NCBI RefSeq assembly: GCF_012932445.1
Contig: NZ_JAAIIJ010000012.1
Span: 21,876-85,875, forward strand
Reading direction: 5' to 3'
DNA length: 64,000 nucleotides
DNA from: Bifidobacterium panos
Lineage (GTDB): Bacteria > Actinomycetota > Actinomycetes > Actinomycetales > Bifidobacteriaceae
Below, piece by piece: positions 17,221 to 25,534 of this stretch. Below the pieces are notes generated by a model, which was not told where the DNA came from, searched no databases, and worked only from the letters and a program-made list of their open reading frames with translations. Each line of letters starts with the position of its first letter. The first letter of the stretch is position 1. Made by a program: the position numbers and the translations under genes.

Positions 17221-17412
17221 CCTTGGCCCCGCTGGACGAAGAGCCCTGTGGGCTCTTCGTGGCAGCGAGCAGCGATAGCGTTGCGAGCGTCGCATAAGAC
17301 GTCGGGGGCTGTCGGCCGCAGGCCGACTGGGGGTGGTGCGGGCGTGGTCACGTGACTGGCGTGACCACCCCCAGTCGCGCGTTCGCGCGACAGCCCCCGC
17401 CTGCGGGGGCCT
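17221..17412. repeat. Large inverted repeat, MITE/REP-like, copy 2
   Basis: GGGGGCTGTCGG...CCGACTGGGGGTGGT and ACCACCCCCAGTCGCGCG...CGCGACAGCCCCCGC face each other around GGTCACGTGACTGGCGTGACC. This is the same organisation as at 10189-10314. The left arm carries an extra segment with GCAGCGAGCAGCGATAGCG, which also appears near 17450 and, inverted, near 35640. Confidence 0.65.
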
Positions 17413-17544
17413 ATAGATTCCCGTGTTTGGGGTCGCGCGCTCTTCAAAGCAGCGAGCGGCGACAGCATCGCGAGCCTCGCGCAAGACAGCGGGGCCCTTC
17501 AAAGTTTTTCAGTTCCCTGCGTATCAGGAAGGACGGCCGACAAT

Positions 17545-17934
17545 ATGAATGAGCCGCGAAACTTCACGTCGGATCAGCGGGCGTATTTGTCGTCGTTGGC
17601 TGCGGTGGACATGGTGGACGCGTCCTCGCGCATCCATTACGCGGACTGGTTCCGTATCGAGTGCATGCGCCGCTATCGGGAGGGTGAGAAGCCGGTGGAC
17701 CTGTTCCGCCAGGCCGGCCTTGACCCCAAGCTCGTGGGCCACAAGCGCATCGAGCGCGCCTTCGCCCGCTGGAAACGCACCCCCGAACCAACCCATCCCA
17801 AGCCGCCCTCACCCAAATCCCGCGACACCGTCGACCCGTACGATCCGCGCGACCCCCGCGACCGCCTCATCGCCGCCCAAGCCCTACGTATCCAGCAACT
17901 AGAAGAAGAGATTCGCTTTCTCAAGCGAGCATAA
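17545..17934 (+). CDS. Orphan helix-turn-helix protein, transposase-OrfA-like
   Basis: A 129-residue protein with ATG 17545 preceded by GGAAGGA. Residues about 30-80 (YADWFRIECMRRYREGEKPVDLFR, then AGLDPKLVGHKRIERAFARW) resemble the helix-turn-helix of IS3-like OrfA proteins. A Pro/Asp-rich linker leads to a short C-terminal coiled coil (RIQQLEEEIRFLKRA) that in OrfA proteins mediates multimerisation. No OrfB or integrase core follows, and the surroundings are dispersed repeats. It may be a remnant of an insertion element or a domesticated DNA-binding protein. Confidence 0.6.
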   Translation: MNEPRNFTSDQRAYLSSLAAVDMVDASSRIHYADWFRIECMRRYREGEKPVDLFRQAGLDPKLVGHKRIERAFARWKRTPEPTHPKPPSPKSRDTVDPYDPRDPRDRLIAAQALRIQQLEEEIRFLKRA

Positions 17935-18295
17935 CCGCGCTACTTTCAAACGCGCATAACCGAGTTACCCTCAGACAGACAGACGCGTTACTCTCAAACG
18001 GACATAGTCGCGTTTCGGAGCGGATGTCGCCGTGTGGGACGCACAGCCCAGTGGGCTGTGCGTGTCGACCACCAGCGACAACGCCATATAGCGAAACCAG
18101 AATATCCCGTGGCTTCCGCGCCATTGCGCCGGCGTAACAACGTCGTGCTTGGCACGCTCTGAGTTGCGGTGCCATCAATTCCGTTCTCAGCACGCATACC
18201 GCCAACCAACAGAAAACTACGTCGAACACGGCAACAGCCGACCCTTAAACAAACAAACAAACCGCGTTATCCCCAAACGAACACAGACGGCTTTT
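17935..18295. other. Gene-free stretch with short dispersed repeats
   Basis: No gene is supported. A unit running from CGCGTTACTCTCAAACGGAC to CGGATGTCGCCGTGTG occurs at 17985-18036 and again, diverged, at 18260-18315. A half copy of the palindromic element lies at 18019-18075, carrying the perfect inverted repeat ACGCACAGCCCA/TGGGCTGTGCGT. Confidence 0.6.
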
Positions 18296-18372
18296 GGAGC
18301 GGATGTCGCCGTGTGAGACGTAAGACTTGGCCTACCGGCCCGGAGGGTGTCGAACACGGCGACATCCGCTCC
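18296..18372. repeat. Palindromic dispersed element, copy 2 (inverted)
   Basis: Perfect 19-bp arms (18296-18314 and 18354-18372, GGAGCGGATGTCGCCGTGT) enclose a 39-nt core. The core is the exact reverse complement of the core of the copy at 10082-10154. The arms differ from copy 1 at a few paired positions, so the pairing is conserved while the sequence drifts. Confidence 0.85.
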
Positions 18373-18535
18373 CAAGACACGGGCATTTGCATATTTGACG
18401 TGTTTTCCCGTTGATTTGCCGGTATACGTCCTGAAAACGGGTTGGTTTGGCCACTGTGACTCGGGAGCGGACAGGGAACGATGGCGTTGCCCTTTGATAT
18501 CGGTACGCACAAACGCACTTCAACTGCGCTGTGCG

Positions 18536-19162
18536 TCACGCCTTATTGAAGATGCGATTCCATGAATCCAGCATGTCTTCCTTGGACATCGACATGTACA
18601 TGCCCATCGCCAGCACGGCGAGATCCTCGTTCATCAGCCGCTTCATATCAATGCTTTGCCTCAGTTGCGGCCAGCGCTTGAGCACGCTGAGCAGACCGCC
18701 CACGGCGAAATCGATGAGCAGGTCGGTGCGCAGGTCAAGGTCGCTTTCGTCGCGGTCGAGCATGCGCATCAGGCTCATGCGCCCGAAGTCGTGCAACGAT
18801 TCGACCAGCTCGGGCGAGCTGTTCGGGCTGGCAAGCAAGGCGAGCCGGTCAAGTCGGCGCGTCTGGCCGGGGGTGGCGAACACCTCGGTGATGTGTTCGC
18901 GCCATTCATGCGGGCCGTCGTTGGGGTCAGGGCTTTCGTTGGCCAGCGGAGAGCTGTTCACCTCGGCGAGAATGGCGGCATCGGCCAGTTCGCCCAGCTT
19001 GGAAAAATGATAATAGAAGGAGTTGCGGTTCACCCCGGCCTCGCGCACGATGTCGGTGACGGTGATGTTGCGGTATTCGGTTTGGCTCAACAGTTGCCAG
19101 AACGCGTCGATCATGCGCTGAGTGGCGGACGGCGTGTCGCCGTCACGGCGTGGGCGTGGCAT
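18536..19162 (-). CDS. TetR/AcrR family transcriptional regulator
   Basis: A 208-residue protein. The N-terminal helix-turn-helix covers residues about 12-55 (TQRMIDAFWQLLSQ, then ITVTDIVREAGVNRNSFYYHF), the classic TetR recognition helix. The remaining ~150 residues would be the ligand-binding/dimerisation domain. A 12-bp perfect palindrome lies 17 bp upstream of the start (19179-19190), a probable autoregulatory operator. The Mbeg1-like hydrolase gene upstream on the same strand may share its control. Confidence 0.9.
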   Translation of the reverse strand: MPRPRRDGDTPSATQRMIDAFWQLLSQTEYRNITVTDIVREAGVNRNSFYYHFSKLGELADAAILAEVNSSPLANESPDPNDGPHEWREHITEVFATPGQTRRLDRLALLASPNSSPELVESLHDFGRMSLMRMLDRDESDLDLRTDLLIDFAVGGLLSVLKRWPQLRQSIDMKRLMNEDLAVLAMGMYMSMSKEDMLDSWNRIFNKA

Positions 19163-19178
19163 TGATCTTCCTTTCGCC

Positions 19179-19190
19179 GACTAATTAGTC
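19179..19190. promoter_or_regulatory. Candidate TetR operator
   Basis: GACTAATTAGTC is a perfect 12-bp palindrome 17 bp before the TetR start codon, in an AT-rich patch. TetR-family regulators commonly bind such palindromes in their own promoter. Confidence 0.5.
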
Positions 19191-19272
19191 ACACTGCCTG
19201 AACAAGTATATAACCAATGCCGCGCCTTTAAGCCTGAGTCGTGGTGTCCAGTTCATGGGCGATGGCGTTGCC

Positions 19273-20484
19273 CTACCGCTCCACGTCTTTGTTGCGGGCG
19301 ACGGCTGCGGACACCAGCATGCCCATCGCTTCGAGGATATGCTTGCGCTCGTCCGACGTCAGCCCCACAATCGCGCCGATCATGCTCGGCAGCGACAGCG
19401 GCATTGAGGCGATAAGACCTGAAAACGTGGTCGCACCGCTGGCGTACAGCACCTGAAAGAACGCATCCACCGCGTGTTCGCGCTGCTCCTTGGTCAGGCT
19501 CGTCATCCACTGGTTGAACGAAGTGTTGAACTCGCGCGAGCTGGCGGCCATATCCTCCACGCGCGCGAACTCGTCGCCCTCGACCTGCCAGGCGAAGGCG
19601 AAATGCTGCATGATCCCCTCGCAATCGGCCTTGACCACTTCGCACGGCTCCGGTGTCTCCAACACCATGCCAATAATCGAGGAATCGGGCACGATCTTGG
19701 TCACTTTGCCCACGTTGTCTTTGTATTCCGGCAAATTGACCACCCGCTCGGGGAAGCCCGGTCCGTCCAGCGAATAGATGGCCTCGATGCGCCCGCGCAC
19801 CTTCTCGGAAACGTTCATCGCCGCATACACGGCGGAATTGCCGCCCTTGGAATGGCCGGTGAGTATGATGCGCCCGGGCCACAGCCGCGCCACCGCTTCC
19901 ACATACTCGGTGGCCATCTGCTGGGACGGCACTGGGTATTGGAAGGCCATGTTGAAATCCTCCTTCCAACCCACCAGCGAATCGTCGGTGCCGCGAAACG
20001 AAAGCACCAGCGTGTCGTCGGGCAGCAGGAAGGTGACCGTGGCGAACTGCGTCTGCTCATGTCTGTCGAACTGCTCGGCAAACGCGCCGACGCGCAGGTT
20101 CTTGAAGCGCGGGTTTGCGGCGGTGGCGCGCACGAACTCGTGCGTCACGGCCGCGTCGGCGATGCCCACCATGTGCAGCGGATGCTGGCACACGTCGTCC
20201 ACATCGCCATGCAGCACCTCGTTCATTTTCTCAAGCGTGACGGGGGAGAACGGGGCATGAACCAGCGCCTTGAGCGAGGTGAGGGGGTCGCGCAGGTCGA
20301 AATTGAAATTGTGCAGACGCGCGCTGAATGTGCCATAGGCGCCGATCTCGTCATGCAGACGCGGCACCAGCGCGGGGATGCTTTCGTAGGCTAGCTGCGC
20401 AAGTACCAGCGCGTCCACCTCGTTGAACGCGAGCTCGCTGAACGGGCGCGTTTCGTCGTGCACGTAATCAATGATGTTGCTCAC
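19273..20484 (-). CDS. Mbeg1-like (DUF2974) alpha/beta-hydrolase
   Basis: A 403-residue protein matching the DUF2974/Mbeg1-like lipase-type family. The N-terminus contains FNEVDALVLAQLAYESIP, the core has VLSFRGTDDSLVGWKEDFNMAF, the nucleophile elbow is TGHSKGGN with a G-x-S-x-G serine, and a YSLDGPGF segment carries a candidate acidic residue. There is no signal peptide, so it is probably cytoplasmic. The substrate is unknown. It is followed after 110 bp by the TetR gene in the same orientation. Confidence 0.85.
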   Translation of the reverse strand: MSNIIDYVHDETRPFSELAFNEVDALVLAQLAYESIPALVPRLHDEIGAYGTFSARLHNFNFDLRDPLTSLKALVHAPFSPVTLEKMNEVLHGDVDDVCQHPLHMVGIADAAVTHEFVRATAANPRFKNLRVGAFAEQFDRHEQTQFATVTFLLPDDTLVLSFRGTDDSLVGWKEDFNMAFQYPVPSQQMATEYVEAVARLWPGRIILTGHSKGGNSAVYAAMNVSEKVRGRIEAIYSLDGPGFPERVVNLPEYKDNVGKVTKIVPDSSIIGMVLETPEPCEVVKADCEGIMQHFAFAWQVEGDEFARVEDMAASSREFNTSFNQWMTSLTKEQREHAVDAFFQVLYASGATTFSGLIASMPLSLPSMIGAIVGLTSDERKHILEAMGMLVSAAVARNKDVER

Positions 20485-20670
20485 ATCCGGCTCCTTACCA
20501 TTCCACCCATTTTACGGACGCTGCTGCCCTAGGTCGGCTCATTCGATGGGTGCGGCTGGCATTTGTCGGGCGCGTGGTTTATCTTTGTGAAGTTGTGTGG
20601 TTGGGCTGATATGTCCGCATATCGGCTTGAACCACGGGAAGACTTGAATCCAAGGTCAAGGGAGTTCATT

Positions 20671-20865
20671 ATGGCAGCTCGTTGTGCAGTGTGCGGCAAG
20701 GGTCCGCAGGTCGGATACACTGTGTCTCACTCGCATATCCGCAACAAGCGCAGCTTCCGCCCGAACCTGCAGTCGGTGCGCACCACCGTCGACGGCGAGA
20801 ACACTCGTCTGCGCGTGTGCGTCAAGTGCCTCAAGGCCGGCAAGGTCCAGCGCGTGGCCGCGTGA
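20671..20865 (+). CDS. rpmB: 50S ribosomal protein L28
   Basis: A 64-residue protein with the L28 pattern: C-x2-C (CAVCGKGP), [20 protein letters not shown], and a second C-x2-C pair ([11 protein letters not shown]). It is the cysteine-containing, zinc-binding form. The start at 20671 has a GGGAG-type site 5-8 nt upstream. It is monocistronic with its own terminator. Confidence 0.96.
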   Translation: MAARCAVCGKGPQVGYTVSHSHIRNKRSFRPNLQSVRTTVDGENTRLRVCVKCLKAGKVQRVAA

Positions 20866-20882
20866 GCGCGATATACACACGT

Positions 20883-20927
20883 TCAAACCCCGCTTGAGCT
20901 TCGGCTCGGCGGGGTTTTTATTTTTCG
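20883..20927 (+). terminator. Rho-independent terminator of rpmB
   Basis: AACCCCGC pairs with GCGGGGTT around TTGAGCTTCGGCTCG, followed by TTTTTATTTTT. Confidence 0.85.
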
Positions 20928-20983
20928 CAAATGCAACAAGGCTTTTCAGTGAAGGGCAGTCCTCAAATGGTTCAAATACCCCG

Positions 20984-22240
20984 CTAGTTTTCCTCCAAGC
21001 TGTTTTCACCCAGCAGGAAATCATAGACGCTCATAATCAGCACGCCGGACTCGTTATAGTATGGGGCGGGCGTATCCTTTGTAATAATCATTCGCTTGAA
21101 GAAGTCTCCGGTCAGCATCAGCGGCCGTTGCTCCTGCTTCATCTTCGCTTGATCGGGAATCGCGTAAGCAGACTGAATATAATATCGCTTCGAGCCTTTG
21201 TTGCAGACGAAATCAATTTCCAACTGTTTGCGGGTATTGCTGCCATTCTCGTTGGTTTCACACTTCGTGACAATGCCCACATCCACATTGAAACCACGGA
21301 TCTTCAATTCGTTGAAAATAAGGTTCTCCATGCTGTGGGTTTCCTCCAACTGCCTGAAGTTCAGGCGGGCGTTGCGCAGCCCCATATCGGTGAAATAATA
21401 TTTCACGGGTGTGTCGATATATTTTTTCCCCTTCACGTCATAGCGGATTGCGCTGTCGATCAGGAACGAATCGCACAGATAGTCAATATATCGTTTGATG
21501 GTCGTATTGCTGATCTTCTTTTTTTTGACCGTTTTGAACGTCGCCGACAGCTTTTCCGGGTTGGTCAAAGAGCCGATGGCGGAAGAAAGGATATTCAGAA
21601 GGTCTTCCAGTTCCGCTTTGTTGCGGATGTTATGTCTTCCGACGATATCCGAAATATAGGTCTCCTCAAATAGAGACTTCAGGAAGGCTATCTTCTGCTC
21701 CGGGGTCGTAAAGCTCAAAACCGGCGGCAAACCTCCGTATAGCATGTACTCGTTCCAGCCATCCTGCTTCGTGCCTGGATAGACGGACATGAACTCCGCG
21801 AAACTGAGTGGGTACATGCGCACTTCGTCGCCGCGCCCTCTGAACTCCGTGATTACATCTTTCGAGAGAAAACGGGCGTTGCTTCCAGTCACGTACACAT
21901 CGACGTTCTTCATGCGAATCAAGCTGTTCAGAACATCTTCAAACTCACCCAACAGCTGTATTTCATCAAGCAGCACATAATTCATGCCGTCGTCTTTGAG
22001 CTGCGCTTTCAAATGCGGGAACAGCACATTCGGGTCGCGGAACTGTTTATTCTCGAAGGCGTCAAACGCAATTTCAATGATGTGGTCTTCAGCGACCCCT
22101 TTCGCCAGTAAATGCTCTTTGAAGAGATTGAACAGGAGGTATGATTTTCCGCATCGTCTCATGCCGGTTATGACTTTGATGAATCCGTTATGTTCCTTGC
22201 TGATAAGCGTGTTTAGGTACCGGTCCCTTTTGATTTCCAT
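20984..22240 (-). CDS. AAA ATPase with DUF4143 domain, probably acquired
   Basis: A 418-residue protein. The start at 22240 is preferred because AGGAGG lies 8 nt upstream. The Walker A motif is GMRRCGKSYLLF near residue 27, Walker B is YVLLDEIQLL near 105, and an arginine-finger-like FLSKDVITEFRGRG follows. The C-terminal DUF4143 part has EIDFVCNKGSKRYYIQ, which resembles a PD-(D/E)xK-type fold (E/D ... x-x-K). Such proteins are common in accessory regions, and their role is mostly unproven. Base composition is visibly more AT-rich than its neighbours, which suggests horizontal transfer. A perfect 18-bp palindrome abuts its ribosome-binding site. Confidence 0.85.
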   Translation of the reverse strand: MEIKRDRYLNTLISKEHNGFIKVITGMRRCGKSYLLFNLFKEHLLAKGVAEDHIIEIAFDAFENKQFRDPNVLFPHLKAQLKDDGMNYVLLDEIQLLGEFEDVLNSLIRMKNVDVYVTGSNARFLSKDVITEFRGRGDEVRMYPLSFAEFMSVYPGTKQDGWNEYMLYGGLPPVLSFTTPEQKIAFLKSLFEETYISDIVGRHNIRNKAELEDLLNILSSAIGSLTNPEKLSATFKTVKKKKISNTTIKRYIDYLCDSFLIDSAIRYDVKGKKYIDTPVKYYFTDMGLRNARLNFRQLEETHSMENLIFNELKIRGFNVDVGIVTKCETNENGSNTRKQLEIDFVCNKGSKRYYIQSAYAIPDQAKMKQEQRPLMLTGDFFKRMIITKDTPAPYYNESGVLIMSVYDFLLGENSLEEN

Positions 22241-22252
22241 AGACAACACCTC

Positions 22253-22294
22253 CTAGTGAAGATTTTTGCAGGTTTATGCAAAAATCTTCACTAG
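22253..22294. promoter_or_regulatory. Perfect 18-bp inverted repeat at the 5' end of the ATPase gene
   Basis: CTAGTGAAGATTTTTGCA (22253-22270) and its exact reverse complement (22277-22294) are separated by 6 nt. On the minus strand a TATAAT-like hexamer lies just upstream and the GGAGG site just downstream, so the repeat covers the presumed transcription start and leader. It could be an operator or an mRNA hairpin limiting translation. Confidence 0.75.
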
Positions 22295-22424
22295 AATTAT
22301 ATCGAGTCGAATATGTTTCGCAAATTTCCTTAGCCCGCAATCCGGCAGGTTCAAAGGATTGCTTTGGCTCGGCGGGGGGTTGTGTCTGTCGCTTGGGTGA
22401 GGGGAAATCGGCGGCGCGGATAAG

Positions 22425-24803
22425 ATGGAAGGCATGAGCATCTCGTTGGACACCCCGCTCGCCGCGCTGCTGGCGAACAAACGGCGTGTGTCCGCGCTCA
22501 AATCCTTCGGCATCGTGTCGGTGGGCGACGCGCTGACTTATTATCCGTTCCGCGTCACCGACCCGGTGCCGGCGCGTGCGGTGCGTGAGGCGCGCATCGG
22601 CGAGGCGATGGCGTTCGCCGCCGTGGTGCGTTCGGCTCGCGTCGTGCCGATGAACGCCCGGCATGGATATCGGTTTGAGGTGGTGGCGGATGATTCCGCG
22701 TTCGCCGCCTCGCGTGGCGCGCCTGGCAGCGTGGTGCGACTGGTGTTCTTCTCCAGACGGAAAAGCTACGTCGACTGGATGGCCATGCGCCTTGTCGCCG
22801 GTGCCAGCGTGGTCGTTTCCGGCGCGCCCGGCGAATACATGGGGCAGTTGCAGTTCACACACCCGGATATTCTCACCGTGGTGCCGACCCCAGCGCAACC
22901 GAACGATGCGCGTTCATACGACGCCGCCTCCATGGACGAGGGACTGGCGCGTGTCTGCCGCCCGCGGCCTGTGTATCATGCTTCGTCGCGGCTCTCCAGC
23001 GAGCATATCCACGAAACCATCGTCAGTCTGCTCTGGGCGCTCGGCGGACGCGATATGGTCGCCCCCGGCACCGATGAAATCGCCGTGCAACACGCGGATG
23101 ACGAGGAGCGCTTCGCGGGCACGCTGGCCGAAGCCATCCCCGACATCCTTCCCGAAGTGACACGCGCCGACCGCGGTTTGTTGCACCGCGCCGAAGCATT
23201 CCGCGCCGTCCACGAACCCGAATCGGTCAAGGCGTTCCATCAGGGCATCGCCACACTGCGCTATGAGGAGGCGCTCGTCTGCCAAACCGCGTTGCTGCGC
23301 ACACGCCGCGACGTCAAGGCCGCCACCGCGCATCCGTGCACGCTCGCGACCGATTCATTGCGCGATCGGTTCATTGCCTCGCTGCCCTTCCAGCTCACCA
23401 ACGGCCAGCGCGAGGTGATTGACGATATTGCAGTCGACATGGCTCAGGATTGTCCGATGCAACGGTTGTTGCAGGGCGAGGTGGGATCCGGCAAAACCGT
23501 GGTGGCGCTCGTGGCCATGCTGCAAGCCGTCGGTGCGGGTTATCAGGCCGTGTTTGTCGCGCCCACGCAGGTGTTGGCCGAACAGCACGCCGAAACGATT
23601 CGCTCGATGGTCGAGGCGCTTGAGGGCGATCACATCATTCCGATCACGTTGCTGACGGGTGGTATGAAACTCGCCGCGCGGCGCAAGGCGCTTGCTGAGG
23701 CGGCCAGCGGAGAGCCGGGCATTATCGTCGCCACGCACGCGGCCTTCTCCAAGACGTTCCAAGCCACGAACCTTGCCCTTGTCGTCATCGACGAACAGCA
23801 TCGTTTCGGCGTCGAGCAGCGCGAATCGTTGCACGCCATGCCAACGGACGGCACGACGCCGCACCTGCTGGTAATGACGGCCACGCCCATCCCGCGCACC
23901 GCCGCCATGACTTGGTTCGGCAATCTCGACATCTCCTGGCTCACCGAACTGCCCGGCGGGCGCAAGCCGATTCGCACCGTGGTGGTGAACGAGGCGGACG
24001 GCGGCACCATGGCGCACATGTTCTCGCATATTCGCGCGCGCATCGACGCGGGGGAGCGGGCCTATATCGTGTGCGCACGCATCGACGACCCGGCCGACGG
24101 GGATGAAGGCAAGCAAGACGCCGCCCCCGCCGATATGGAACTTGACCCGTATGCGACTTCGGAAGATGCCTCGACCAGCGAAACGCGCCCGCCACTGCAC
24201 ACCGTCGCCGAAATCGCCAATCGCTTGCAGAAACTGCCGCAATTCCAAAGCATTCGTTTCGCCACGCTCACCGGGCGCGACAAGGACGATGTCAAAACGC
24301 GGGTCATGGCCGACTTCGCCTCCGGCACCACGCCGGTGCTCGTCGCCACCACCGTTATCGAGGTGGGCGTTGATGTCAAACAAGCCAGTTGCATCGTGAT
24401 CTTCGACGCCGATCGATATGGATTGAGCCAGTTGCACCAGTTGCGCGGGCGCGTGGGGCGCGGCGGCACGAACAGTTGGGCCTTCCTGATTTCGCGTGCC
24501 GAAGCCGGCTCGCCCGCCGAGGCGCGGCTGGAGGTTATTCACGATTCGCTGGACGGTGCCGAAATCGCCCAGGCCGACTTGCAATTCCGCGGCGCGGGCG
24601 ATGTGCTGGGTGACGCCCAATCGGGCGGCAAATCAAGTCTCAAATTGTTGCGCGTCATCAAGGATGCCGATCTTATCGCCGATGCCCGCGCCCGCGCCGA
24701 ACGGTTGCTCGCCGCCGACCCCGAACTGGCCGGTGAGGTGCAGCTCGCCGGTGCTGTGCTCGATTTCACGCGCGGCAATGAGGCGTTCCTCACCAGCTCG
24801 TGA
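22425..24803 (+). CDS. recG: ATP-dependent DNA helicase RecG
   Basis: A 792-residue superfamily 2 helicase that regresses stalled replication forks and branch-migrates Holliday junctions. An N-terminal wedge/OB region (to about 330) precedes the motor. Motif I is GEVGSGKT near residue 352, motif II is DEQH (VVIDEQHRFGVEQR), motif III is MTATPIPRT, motif V is ATTVIEVGVDVK and motif VI is QLRGRVGRGG. Between the two motor lobes there is an acidic insert (about 550-590), which explains its greater length than the usual ~690. rsmD follows 37 bp downstream, a common actinobacterial pair. Confidence 0.95.
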   Translation: MEGMSISLDTPLAALLANKRRVSALKSFGIVSVGDALTYYPFRVTDPVPARAVREARIGEAMAFAAVVRSARVVPMNARHGYRFEVVADDSAFAASRGAPGSVVRLVFFSRRKSYVDWMAMRLVAGASVVVSGAPGEYMGQLQFTHPDILTVVPTPAQPNDARSYDAASMDEGLARVCRPRPVYHASSRLSSEHIHETIVSLLWALGGRDMVAPGTDEIAVQHADDEERFAGTLAEAIPDILPEVTRADRGLLHRAEAFRAVHEPESVKAFHQGIATLRYEEALVCQTALLRTRRDVKAATAHPCTLATDSLRDRFIASLPFQLTNGQREVIDDIAVDMAQDCPMQRLLQGEVGSGKTVVALVAMLQAVGAGYQAVFVAPTQVLAEQHAETIRSMVEALEGDHIIPITLLTGGMKLAARRKALAEAASGEPGIIVATHAAFSKTFQATNLALVVIDEQHRFGVEQRESLHAMPTDGTTPHLLVMTATPIPRTAAMTWFGNLDISWLTELPGGRKPIRTVVVNEADGGTMAHMFSHIRARIDAGERAYIVCARIDDPADGDEGKQDAAPADMELDPYATSEDASTSETRPPLHTVAEIANRLQKLPQFQSIRFATLTGRDKDDVKTRVMADFASGTTPVLVATTVIEVGVDVKQASCIVIFDADRYGLSQLHQLRGRVGRGGTNSWAFLISRAEAGSPAEARLEVIHDSLDGAEIAQADLQFRGAGDVLGDAQSGGKSSLKLLRVIKDADLIADARARAERLLAADPELAGEVQLAGAVLDFTRGNEAFLTSS

Positions 24804-24840
24804 TGGATGTTGGTAGGCTTCGCCCGCTAGATTGATGATT

Positions 24841-25416
24841 ATGCGCGTGATTTCGGGACGATTCAAAGGCGTGGCGCTGGCTGCGCCGAAGCAAGGTACA
24901 CGGCCGACCACCGACCGCACCAAAGAAGCCATCTTCTCGCACCTCGATTCGTGGGGTGTGCTGGACGACGCGCGCGTGCTGGACTTGTTCGCCGGCACCG
25001 GCGCGCTCGGCATTGAGGCGCTGAGCCGCGGTGCGCGCGAGCTCGTCGCTGTGGAATCGTCAAAGCCCGCCGCCGCCTTGATTTCCAAAACCGTGACGCA
25101 ACTGCGGCACAACCGTTCATGGGATTCGGACATACGTGTGCAGGTGTTGGTGAAAAGAGCCGAGCAATTCGCGGCGGCTCCTGCGGCGCAGCCGTTCGAC
25201 GTAGTATTCATCGACCCGCCGTATGCCTTTGAAACACAGGATTGCAACCAGCTGTTGCGCAATCTGGCCGATAATGGGCTGGCCGGCGAGCAGACCATCA
25301 TCGTGTTCGAACGTTCCACGCGCTCGGACAACCCAACCCCGCCGAGTGGCTGGCAAGTCACCCAACGCCGCAACTACGGCGAAACCGCCGTCTTCTATAT
25401 TGAACGCGCCGTCTGA
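24841..25416 (+). CDS. rsmD: 16S rRNA (guanine966-N2)-methyltransferase RsmD
   Basis: A 191-residue protein from the ATG at 24841, chosen because family members start MRVISG. A TTG and an ATG lie 6-9 nt upstream in frame. Motif I is VLDLFAGTGALGIEALSRGA for SAM binding, and motif IV is FIDPPYA, the N6/N2-amine methyltransferase signature. It modifies 16S rRNA of the small subunit. It follows recG. Confidence 0.92.
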   Translation: MRVISGRFKGVALAAPKQGTRPTTDRTKEAIFSHLDSWGVLDDARVLDLFAGTGALGIEALSRGARELVAVESSKPAAALISKTVTQLRHNRSWDSDIRVQVLVKRAEQFAAAPAAQPFDVVFIDPPYAFETQDCNQLLRNLADNGLAGEQTIIVFERSTRSDNPTPPSGWQVTQRRNYGETAVFYIERAV

Positions 25417-25427
25417 CCGGAAGCGAA

Positions 25428-25511
25428 GCGGAGCCGCATCGTCGTTCGTTGACGTAAAGACTTGGCCCAAGAGGCCCGGAGCGATGCCAACGAACGACGA
25501 TACGGCTCCAC
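25428..25511. repeat. Palindromic element between convergent rsmD and trmD
   Basis: 24-bp arms (25428-25451 and 25488-25511) with two mismatches flank a core containing GACGTAAAGACTTGGCCC and GGCCCGGAGC. This core is recognisably related to that of the 10082, 18296 and 61162 elements. Placed between convergent genes, it may act as a bidirectional terminator. Confidence 0.75.
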
Positions 25512-25534
25512 TTCACCAAGTAAACGGCGATTGC

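Noticed and set aside
17935..18372. A CRISPR array in the repeat-rich stretch
   Set aside because: Repeats are palindromic, irregularly spaced and of different lengths, with no regular spacers and no cas genes nearby.
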